Shown in pieces: positions 1 to 5,669 of a stretch of 11,351 nt of DNA. How positions within the stretch are numbered: the stretch's first letter is position 1; each line of letters opens with the position of its first letter. Under the pieces are notes generated by a model. The model was given only the letters and a program-made list of their open reading frames with translations, was not told the origin of the DNA and ran no database searches. Source of the DNA: Acidimicrobiales bacterium. GTDB lineage: Bacteria > Actinomycetota > Acidimicrobiia > Acidimicrobiales > Ilumatobacteraceae. Position numbers and translations under genes: made by a program. The stretch lies in assembly GCA_030830415.1 (NCBI GenBank), contig JAURNB010000236.1, positions 1 through 11,351 of the forward strand, in the 5' to 3' direction.

Positions 1-2003
1 ATCGTGGGAACACGCCAATTGCTGTTTCCAAGGCCCGCATAATCATTGACGGCACGATCGGCGGCACTGCGGGTGAAACGTTTCTCGGAAACTTCTGTTG
101 GCCCATCTGCAGCCCAGTTACGTGGAGCGATTTCAATGTATGTGTTTTCTCCGTTCCTCTTCTCAAAGTCGATGATGAGACCACCAGTGGGGCTCACGTC
201 ACCGGTTTTACATACTCCCCCGCCTTGGCAGGTTTTGGGAAGAGACGTCGTGGTGGTTGCTGGTTCATAGCTGTACACACGTACGGGCCGAACAAAATAG
301 CTGTCGCTGAGAGCAACTCGGCGCCGAGAGCCAGTGTTCATCACTTGAATATCGGCTTCTCCACCAGTTGCGGAACCCCAATAGGCCATATATTCACCTC
401 CCCGCCCGAAGCCTCCAATGGTGGGAATTCCAGTTGGATTGCAAAAGTCCGAATATGAATACGAGGATTTACCTTGCCCGTAGCGACACATCGCCTCAAG
501 TTCTGGGGTCAAGGTGGGAAGTCTCCAGTCGCTCATACCGCCGCCGCGGAAAGCGCGAGCTTGCGAATTAGCAGTGGTCCAGTTGACCTTCGGATCTGTT
601 GCAGTACCTGCCCAGCCACTAAGAGCCATCTCAACATATTTTGTTGTTGCCCCATCTACTATCGCCGAAACTATGACGCCACCGCCTTCGCCACGTTGGC
701 CCACTAAGCATCGTGATGCGTTAGTACAAGGATCGGGCAACTTGATTGTTGTTGTGGTTGTTGTGGTGGGTTTTAATGTCGTTGTCGTTTTCTCAATTGT
801 CGTCGTTGTGGTGCTACTCGTGGTAGTTGTCGATGTTGTCGTCGTTGTTGATGTTGACGTAGTTGTTGTAGCTGGAGCAACAGTTGATGTTGTTGTTGTT
901 GGGTTCACTTCGTAGTACTGAACAGCTGCTTTTCGCACGGCGTCAGAAATGGTGAAGTTGCGCACTGGGCGAACGAAATAGGTCGGGAATGATGGCCGAT
1001 ACGAGCTAACAGCACATTCTGGAGCGTTAAAAACAGCGAGTTGCCCTCCACCATTGTCGGCCCAAAATGGAGAAGACCCCAGCAACTTGCCTGGCAGTTT
1101 GCAAAGAGCCGTCATTTCATTCACTGTTGGGAGACGCCAGTCGCTCTTATCTCCCCCGCGATAAGCGGCAGCGATTGCAGTTGCTTTCCATTCACTAGCT
1201 AATGGCGGGAACACAGTGCGAGTGCCAACAGTTTCGGGTTGAGTTGAAGCAATAGTCCAATTCGCTGGTGCAGCTTCAAGAACCGCTGTATTACCCGCAG
1301 TATCGACTGCTGCGGAGAAAACCACACCGCCGCCAATACCTGTATCGCCAACCGAGCAAAGCCCACCTGCCGAACACGATTGCGGAACGATTGTTGTTGT
1401 TGTCGTTGCCGCCACTGTGGTTGTTGTTGCCGGCACACAGGGCGAGGTTGCTTCTTTGAAAATGCGAATTGGCCGAACATGGGCGCGCTCATTGGGACCA
1501 CTCTGAATGAGTGACTCGTTACCTGCGGCGTTGATTCCCCATTGAAATCCTGCTTGGATAACATCAGATGTGAAGTAATCATTTGCGCCAAAAGTTTTGA
1601 AGACTTGAGTTTTAATGATCGACCACTGAGCTCTAGAAGGCACTATCCAGTCAGACTTTCCACCCCCGCGATACGCACTCACGAGCGGAGCTACTTCAGA
1701 CCACTTCATAAATGGGTCAAAGGAAGACAACAGACCTCGTGTTGTAGCTGAGTCGCCATTCCACCGGACGGGCGCAGATTCAATGGAATCTCCATTCTTA
1801 TCCGTGTTGAGTGAAACGATGATTCCGCCTGATGGCGATGGTCCACCGAGCGTGCATGCAATGGGTCCTTGCACATCTAGCGCAGCATTTTTCACTCGAC
1901 CGACACTGCTTTCACTTGAACAGGCACCAGCCAACAACGCAAAAACAATTACTGATCCGGCGGTGAATCTTGCATGACGGGATGATTTACGGGCAAAAAA
2001 CAT
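1..2003 (-). CDS. Multi-module Lcl/DUF1566-like surface lipoprotein, 3' end cut by window edge
   Basis: The frame is open from an ATG at 2003 to base 1 (667 codons, no stop), so the protein is C-terminally incomplete. Residues 1-28 form a lipoprotein signal: basic start (MFFARKSSRHAR), hydrophobic core, then LAGAC with lipidated Cys28. Four related modules follow, at about residues 50-182, 210-350, 426-578 and 592 to the edge. Each opens with Cys-x-x-Gly and a Gly-rich strand (GIGGGVVFS, GEGGGVIVS, SPTGGLIID). Modules 2-4 then have an E-x-A-P-x-x-W-like segment, and each carries a Gly/Ser-Asp-Trp motif (SDWIVPS, SDWRLPT, SDWRLPT, SNWRVPT). The three complete modules close on VRPIR/VRPVR. WRLPT plus a late VRPVR strand is typical of the DUF1566/Lcl C-terminal family, which includes surface and adhesion proteins. 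Thr-rich linkers join the modules. No good Shine-Dalgarno precedes the ATG; nearby upstream ATGs are out of frame or quickly stopped. Exact function and ligand are unknown; display outside the cell is inferred. Confidence 0.8.
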   Translation of the reverse strand, partial: MFFARKSSRHARFTAGSVIVFALLAGACSSESSVGRVKNAALDVQGPIACTLGGPSPSGGIIVSLNTDKNGDSIESAPVRWNGDSATTRGLLSSFDPFMKWSEVAPLVSAYRGGGKSDWIVPSRAQWSIIKTQVFKTFGANDYFTSDVIQAGFQWGINAAGNESLIQSGPNERAHVRPIRIFKEATSPCVPATTTTVAATTTTTIVPQSCSAGGLCSVGDTGIGGGVVFSAAVDTAGNTAVLEAAPANWTIASTQPETVGTRTVFPPLASEWKATAIAAAYRGGDKSDWRLPTVNEMTALCKLPGKLLGSSPFWADNGGGQLAVFNAPECAVSSYRPSFPTYFVRPVRNFTISDAVRKAAVQYYEVNPTTTTSTVAPATTTTSTSTTTTTSTTTTSSTTTTTIEKTTTTLKPTTTTTTTIKLPDPCTNASRCLVGQRGEGGGVIVSAIVDGATTKYVEMALSGWAGTATDPKVNWTTANSQARAFRGGGMSDWRLPTLTPELEAMCRYGQGKSSYSYSDFCNPTGIPTIGGFGRGGEYMAYWGSATGGEADIQVMNTGSRRRVALSDSYFVRPVRVYSYEPATTTTSLPKTCQGGGVCKTGDVSPTGGLIIDFEKRNGENTYIEIAPRNWAADGPTEVSEKRFTRSAADRAVNDYAGLGNSNWRVPT
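744..899 (-). repeat. Long Thr-rich linker, low-complexity ACA/ACG/ACC repeat
   Basis: Residues 369-420 of the lipoprotein are almost all Thr and Ser, with a few Val, Ala, Pro, Lys and Glu. The DNA is a degenerate ACN trinucleotide run, read as GTT/GTC/GTG on the plus strand. It joins modules 2 and 3 and probably forms an extended, possibly glycosylated spacer (inference). The mixed use of ACA, ACG and ACC with TCA/AGT interruptions shows it is not a pure microsatellite. Confidence 0.85.
1389..1430 (-). repeat. Short Thr-rich linker between modules 1 and 2
   Basis: Residues 192-205 of the lipoprotein (Thr runs split by Val-Ala-Ala) are encoded by a degenerate ACN repeat. It separates the degenerate first module from the second. 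A still shorter Thr4 linker (PATTTTSL, about bases 240-263) separates modules 3 and 4. Confidence 0.75.
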
Positions 2004-2176
2004 GCCAAAATTTAGCCATTAGCCATACCTATATACCCGTCACTTGCGAAGATGTCGTGGTAGCACACCCAAGTGCACGAGAGTTCTCACGAGCCGCGAT
2101 TTTCTACATTTGCTCATTCACTGCGAAGTACCGCATGACTCCCAAATTCGGATATTGAATGGAAATCAGATCAGAG

Positions 2177-2260
2177 TGTCGAAGGGGGGACTTGAACCCC
2201 CACGCCCTTACGAGCGCCAGCCCCTTAAGCTGGTGCGTCTGCCTATTTCGCCACTTCGAC
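2177..2260 (-). tRNA. tRNA-Leu, anticodon AAG
   Basis: This is an 84-nt type II tRNA on the minus strand. The acceptor stem is GTCGAAG/CTTCGAC (7 bp) with discriminator A. The D stem is GCG/CGC. The anticodon stem is CCAGC/GCTGG, with 7-nt loop TTAAGGG giving anticodon AAG after U33. A long variable arm, CGCTC-GTAA-GGGCG, follows, then T arm GGGGG-TTCAAGT-CCCCC. The long variable arm, A73 and anticodon identify leucine (CUU, and also CUC/CUA if A34 is deaminated to inosine). CCA is not encoded: the bases after A73 are CTC. The gene lies between secG and the lipoprotein gene on the same strand. Confidence 0.95.
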
Positions 2261-2270
2261 GTGGATGTAC

Positions 2271-2299
2271 ATCTTACATTGATGCCTTTTCAGCACCAA
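2271..2299 (-). promoter_or_regulatory. Candidate sigma-70-type promoter of tRNA-Leu
   Basis: On the minus strand TTGGTG (2294-2299) and TAAGAT (2271-2276) are separated by 17 bases. The -10-like box ends 10 bases before the tRNA 5' end. Spacing and position fit a tRNA promoter giving a very short leader. The -35 match is weak, so this is an inference; co-transcription from secG is also possible. Confidence 0.35.
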
Positions 2300-2329
2300 C
2301 CAAGACGCCAATAACTCTAAAAACCTTCT

Positions 2330-2569
2330 TTAGTTTGACAAGAGAAGGGCAAGTGCAATAACAGTGAGCAACCACACCAACGCAATAACCGTGGTAATAC
2401 GGTTGAGGTTGCGCTCTGCTGCGGCCGAACCGAGCCCAGCACCACTTCCGCCGCCGAACATGTCGGAAAGCCCGCCACCTTGACCGCTGTGCAACAGAAC
2501 CCCTGCGATGAGGGAGAACATTGCCACTACGTTAATAATGACGGTGAGGATAGTGATGATGTCACGCAC
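2330..2569 (-). CDS. secG: SecG, protein-export translocon subunit
   Basis: SecG is the small third subunit of the SecYEG membrane channel; it assists SecA-driven export. The 79-residue product has the standard two-helix topology: TM1 about residues 4-26, then the cytoplasmic loop with the family motif LLHSGQGGGLSDMFGGG (about 25-41), then TM2 about 57-77. Length is normal. The start is a GTG with no clear Shine-Dalgarno; the next in-frame ATG lies inside TM1, so it is rejected. It begins 11 bases after the oppF stop, which suggests co-transcription with the transporter. In many actinobacteria secG directly follows tpiA; here a five-gene importer sits between them. No convincing terminator is visible between secG and the tRNA. 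Confidence 0.93.
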   Translation of the reverse strand: MRDIITILTVIINVVAMFSLIAGVLLHSGQGGGLSDMFGGGSGAGLGSAAAERNLNRITTVIALVWLLTVIALALLLSN

Positions 2570-2580
2570 GGTAGTAGAGC

Positions 2581-3585
2581 CTAGTTGCTGATTTCAGGGA
2601 AATGACAGGCTACAAGGCCCACATTCTCATCCGGAATCTCACCGTGAGACTGCAGGGAAGGCTCCTGCGCTATGCAGCTGTCCTTGGCCTTCCAGCATCG
2701 AGCAGCAAAGCGACAACCGTTGGGTGGGTTAATGGGCGAAGGCACATCGCCCTGCAGCACTATTCGGCTGTGCATATGCGACGAACGTGGCGTGGCCGAA
2801 GGGACAGCCGACAAGAGGGCTTTCGAGTACGGATGCGAGGGGGCACTGTATAGAGCGTCTGGCCTAGCTAGCTCCACTACTTTGCCGAGATACATCACGG
2901 CCACTTCGTCGGCAATATGGCGGACGACAGACAGATCGTGAGCAATAAAGACATACGACAGTCCCAAATCATGCTGCAACTGTTCGAGCAAATTCAGAAT
3001 TTGAGCCTGAATTGACACGTCGAGCGCTGACACTGGTTCATCGGCAACAATAACCTTTGGATTCAGTGCGAGCGCACGAGCAATGCCTATGCGCTGGCGT
3101 TGACCACCAGAAAATTCATGTGGGTAGCGGTTGTAATGCTCAGGGTTGAGACCAACTAATTCCATGAGTTCCTGAACGCGTAACTTCTCACTTCCCTTGG
3201 GAAGAATTTTCTGGATACGCATCGGAGTAGCAATAATTTCGCCCACGCTGTGTCGTGGATTCAAGCTTGAATACGGATCTTGGAAAATCATCTGAATGTC
3301 ACGGCGCAACACCTGAAGTTCTTTGCCGTTCACTTTCGTGATGTCTTGACCTTCAAGGAAGATGCTCCCTGATGTGGGATCAATGAGACGGGTTAGTACT
3401 CTGGCCAGAGTTGACTTCCCGCAACCAGATTCACCGACGATTCCCAGCGTTTGACCTTTGCGCAAGATGATGTTGACGCCATCTACTGCCTGCACAAAGC
3501 CATCTGGTTTTCCAAAAATACCTTTGGACCCATGGGGAAAATACTTAATAAGTTCTTTTCCCTCGAGTAAAACTTCAGAGGTCAT
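2581..3585 (-). CDS. oppF: Oligopeptide/dipeptide ABC importer ATPase, OppF type
   Basis: This is the second nucleotide-binding subunit of a family-5 peptide-type importer (334 aa, normal length). It pairs with the OppD-type subunit to power uptake. Visible motifs: Walker A GESGCGKST (51-59), Q-loop Gln102, signature FSGGQ (158-162), Walker B VIVADEP with Glu183, and H-loop His216. The C-terminal oligopeptide-transporter extension has HPYSKALLSAVP (251-262) and cysteines C291, C297, C304 and C327. The ATG at 3585 is chosen because it gives the normal OppF start, follows AAGAG at 5 bases, and overlaps the oppD stop as ATGA, indicating translational coupling. An open extension to 3693 would overlap oppD by over 100 bases and has no family resemblance. 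The ATPase role is clear; the exact substrate class (oligopeptide, dipeptide or another small molecule) is not. Confidence 0.93.
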   Translation of the reverse strand: MTSEVLLEGKELIKYFPHGSKGIFGKPDGFVQAVDGVNIILRKGQTLGIVGESGCGKSTLARVLTRLIDPTSGSIFLEGQDITKVNGKELQVLRRDIQMIFQDPYSSLNPRHSVGEIIATPMRIQKILPKGSEKLRVQELMELVGLNPEHYNRYPHEFSGGQRQRIGIARALALNPKVIVADEPVSALDVSIQAQILNLLEQLQHDLGLSYVFIAHDLSVVRHIADEVAVMYLGKVVELARPDALYSAPSHPYSKALLSAVPSATPRSSHMHSRIVLQGDVPSPINPPNGCRFAARCWKAKDSCIAQEPSLQSHGEIPDENVGLVACHFPEISN

Positions 3586-4604
3586 GAGGGCTCTTTTATC
3601 TTTAGGACGTTGAGAGCTTCTGCACGTAAGTGGCAAGCAGATAACGAATTTGTTGGGAGCACATTCTGTAATGGCGGAACAAATGAGGCACACTGCTGCC
3701 GACTTGCGTCGGCGTAGCTGCAGCGAGGCAAGAAGGAACAGCCACTGGGAAGATTCAGCAGCGATGGCGGTGACCCTGCAATGGTCTGGAGTTCTCCCCT
3801 TGCGCTGTTATCGAGACTACGAACGGCTCCAAGTAGCCCAAATGAGTATGGATGCGTGGGCGTAACGAATAACTCTTGAACGGATGCCTTTTCTACAATG
3901 CGCCCGCCGTACATCACCGCAACATCGTCGCAAGTCTCTGCGACTACTCCCAGGTCATGTGTGATGAGAATAATTGCCATGCCATTTTCTCTTTGAATAT
4001 CTTTCATGAGATCCAAAATCTGCGCCTGAACGGTGACATCGAGGGCTGTAGTTGGTTCATCGGCAATGAGCAATTTTGGAGAGTTGATGAGAGCAGTTGC
4101 AATAACGATTCGCTGACGCATACCACCAGAAAATTGGTGTGGATATTCATCAATGCGCGCTTCAGGGTTAGGAATGCCCACGCGATGCAACATTTCCAGT
4201 GCAATTTTGCGCGCTTCTTTCTTCTTCACGCCTTTATGATGCACTTTGTACGCTTCAATAATTTGACTACCAATTGTGTAGTACGGATTCAACGCCGACA
4301 AGGGATCCTGAAAGATCATCGCGATTTCGGAACCCCGTATCGCACGAATGGCTTTGTCATCGACCCCCAAGATGTTCTTTCCATTGAACAAGATGGATCC
4401 ACTTGTTGAAGCGGTAATACCTGTGTTCAGTTTCAGAATAGAGCTCGCCGTCACGGACTTACCGGAGCCACTCTCGCCCACTATGCCTAATGTCTTACCT
4501 GAATGAACAGAAAACGAAACATCGTTAACAGCGTGAACGACGCCATCTGATGTCGAGAACTCAACGTTGAGATTCTCCACAGAAAGCAAACGAACGTTAT
4601 TCAT
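3582..4604 (-). CDS. oppD: Oligopeptide/dipeptide ABC importer ATPase, OppD type
   Basis: This is the first nucleotide-binding subunit of the importer (340 aa). Motifs in order: Walker A GESGSGKS (43-50), Q-loop Gln99 in MIFQDPLSALNP, signature FSGGM (158-162), Walker B LLIADEP with Glu183, and H-loop His216 in LITHDLG. The C-terminal extension has HPYSFGLLGAV (251-261) and cysteines C289, C295, C305 and C324. OppD/DppD-type subunits usually carry FSGGM and OppF types FSGGQ, which sets the assignment of this pair. The ATG follows the oppB stop with no gap (TGAATG). AGG lies about 9 bases upstream inside oppB. Its own stop overlaps the oppF start. It acts at the cytoplasmic face of the membrane with the two permeases. 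Confidence 0.93.
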   Translation of the reverse strand: MNNVRLLSVENLNVEFSTSDGVVHAVNDVSFSVHSGKTLGIVGESGSGKSVTASSILKLNTGITASTSGSILFNGKNILGVDDKAIRAIRGSEIAMIFQDPLSALNPYYTIGSQIIEAYKVHHKGVKKKEARKIALEMLHRVGIPNPEARIDEYPHQFSGGMRQRIVIATALINSPKLLIADEPTTALDVTVQAQILDLMKDIQRENGMAIILITHDLGVVAETCDDVAVMYGGRIVEKASVQELFVTPTHPYSFGLLGAVRSLDNSARGELQTIAGSPPSLLNLPSGCSFLPRCSYADASRQQCASFVPPLQNVLPTNSLSACHLRAEALNVLKIKEPS

Positions 4605-5594
4605 TCACTTCAACCTGACGCGCGGGTCGAGAATTCCATAAATAATGTCAACAATGGTGTTTGCCATCACAATGAATACGGCCGCAACAAGAGTTGTACC
4701 TACCAGCACTGGCAAATCGGAATCAGTTACAGATCTAATTGCAAGCCGACCCATGCCAGGTAATGAGAACACGCTCTCGGTGACAATTGCGCCACCAAGG
4801 AGAGCAGCGAAATCTAAACCAGCAATTGTGACAATGGGTATGAGTGCCGCTCTAAGTACATATTTTCGAATGACTGTTCTGTTCTTTAAACCCTTTGCCA
4901 CCCCAAAGCGTACGAAGTCTTCATTCATCGCCTCCAAAACTCCGTTACGAGTGATACGCGTATATGAAGCTGCGGAAAGAACAGCCAAAGTGATCCACGG
5001 GAGAATCATTGCGGTGAGGAAATCGTGCAAGTTTTCAGAGGGTGACGCATAGTGAGGGAACGGCAACCACTGCAACCAGATGACGACTGAAAATAGCACC
5101 AGAAGGCCAACATAGAAAGTAGGAAGGCTCACACCAATAGAGGTAATGACAGAGGTCAACCGGTCTTGCCACTTTCCTCGATGCAGTGCAGCGAGCGTGC
5201 CTGTACCCACACCGAGCAGCATCCACAAGATGAATGCCCCCAGCGAAAGAAAGGCAGTCACTGGAAACGTCTTACCAATTAACGATGATACACATTCATG
5301 TTGATTGAAGGAATAGCCCAATGACGGAGCGGGGCAAGTAAAGGCAATATCACCAGTTCCATAGGTGCGCCCTGTAAAAATTCCCTTCACGAATTGGAAA
5401 TACTGTTCGTGAATCGGTTTGTCGTATCCCAGGCGCACCCTATTCGCTTCAATCAGTTCTGGTTTGCAATTTTTTCCGCAAGTTAAGGCTGCAGGGTCTG
5501 TCGGGAGTAACGCGAATAGTAAGTATGTGAAGAGCGAAACGGCAGCAAGTAGCACAAGCGCGAATAAAAGGCGACGAGCAATAAAAGTGATCAA
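4605..5594 (-). CDS. oppB: Peptide-type ABC importer permease, OppB type
   Basis: This is one of two membrane subunits of the importer, 329 aa from the chosen start. The N-terminus MITFIARRLLFAL leads into TM1 and ALLPTDPA, the usual OppB pattern. About six helices are apparent. The cytoplasmic EAA loop (EAMNEDFVRFGVAKGL, about 221-236) docks the ATPases. The protein ends LDPRVRLK, as in the family. The TTG at 5594 is chosen because TGAGGA lies 5 bases upstream and the resulting N-terminus is standard. The frame stays open to a GTG at 5654, but that codon lies inside the terminator stem and adds an unrelated 20 residues. The large extracytoplasmic loop after TM1 holds C39, C43, C87 and C101, possible disulfide pairs (inference). 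Expression probably depends on read-through from oppA or tpiA. Confidence 0.9.
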   Translation of the reverse strand: MITFIARRLLFALVLLAAVSLFTYLLFALLPTDPAALTCGKNCKPELIEANRVRLGYDKPIHEQYFQFVKGIFTGRTYGTGDIAFTCPAPSLGYSFNQHECVSSLIGKTFPVTAFLSLGAFILWMLLGVGTGTLAALHRGKWQDRLTSVITSIGVSLPTFYVGLLVLFSVVIWLQWLPFPHYASPSENLHDFLTAMILPWITLAVLSAASYTRITRNGVLEAMNEDFVRFGVAKGLKNRTVIRKYVLRAALIPIVTIAGLDFAALLGGAIVTESVFSLPGMGRLAIRSVTDSDLPVLVGTTLVAAVFIVMANTIVDIIYGILDPRVRLK

Positions 5595-5599
5595 TGCAA

Positions 5600-5605
5600 T
5601 CCTCA
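5600..5605 (-). promoter_or_regulatory. Shine-Dalgarno that sets the TTG start of oppB
   Basis: TGAGGA on the minus strand lies 5 bases before the TTG at 5594. It is the best ribosome-binding match near the 5' end of this frame and supports the TTG over the upstream GTG. Confidence 0.6.
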
Positions 5606-5623
5606 GGTACGACAACGGGGAAT

Positions 5624-5662
5624 AAAAAAGGGGGGTGCCAACTTTCGCCGACACCCCCCTTT
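5624..5662 (-). terminator. Strong intrinsic terminator between oppA and oppB
   Basis: In the minus-strand RNA the arms 5659-5647 (GGGGGGUGUCGGC) and 5642-5630 (GUUGGCACCCCCC) form a 13-bp stem closed by a GAAA tetraloop. A UUUUUU run (5629-5624) follows at once, and an AAA run precedes the stem. Three pairs are G·U, so read on the plus strand they become A/C mismatches and there is no U-tract. The structure is therefore directional and belongs to the opp transcript. It begins 7 bases after the oppA stop, placing it inside the operon rather than at its end. Confidence 0.9.
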
Positions 5663-5669
5663 CAAAGAA

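Noticed and set aside
514..915. Plus-strand open frame with long Val runs
   Set aside because: It is the antisense of the Thr-rich linker of the minus-strand lipoprotein; the Val runs are reversed ACN codons and the rest resembles nothing.
744..1430. Possible CRISPR or tandem-repeat array
   Set aside because: The repeats are degenerate trinucleotides in a continuous coding frame, with no constant repeat unit and no spacers.
1199..1591. Minus-strand open frame with Gln/Arg-rich product
   Set aside because: It is out of frame inside the lipoprotein gene, whose own frame is open across the whole 2 kb with a signal peptide and repeated motifs.
2004..2176. Small gene or terminator between tRNA-Leu and the lipoprotein gene
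   Set aside because: No coherent short frame, stable hairpin with U-tract or RNA motif stood out; only weak AT-rich promoter-like bases (TATATA) near 2030.
2264..2273. Perfect palindrome GATGTACATC just upstream of the tRNA
   Set aside because: It is only 10 bases long with no loop, U-tract or second copy seen; chance or part of the tRNA promoter is enough to explain it.
3876..4409. Plus-strand open frame of 177 codons
   Set aside because: It is antisense to the conserved oppD gene and its residues follow from the complementary Walker and signature codons.
5595..5654. GTG at 5654 as the start of oppB
   Set aside because: The codon sits in the terminator stem without a ribosome-binding site; the added residues are unlike the family, while the TTG at 5594 has TGAGGA at 5 bases.
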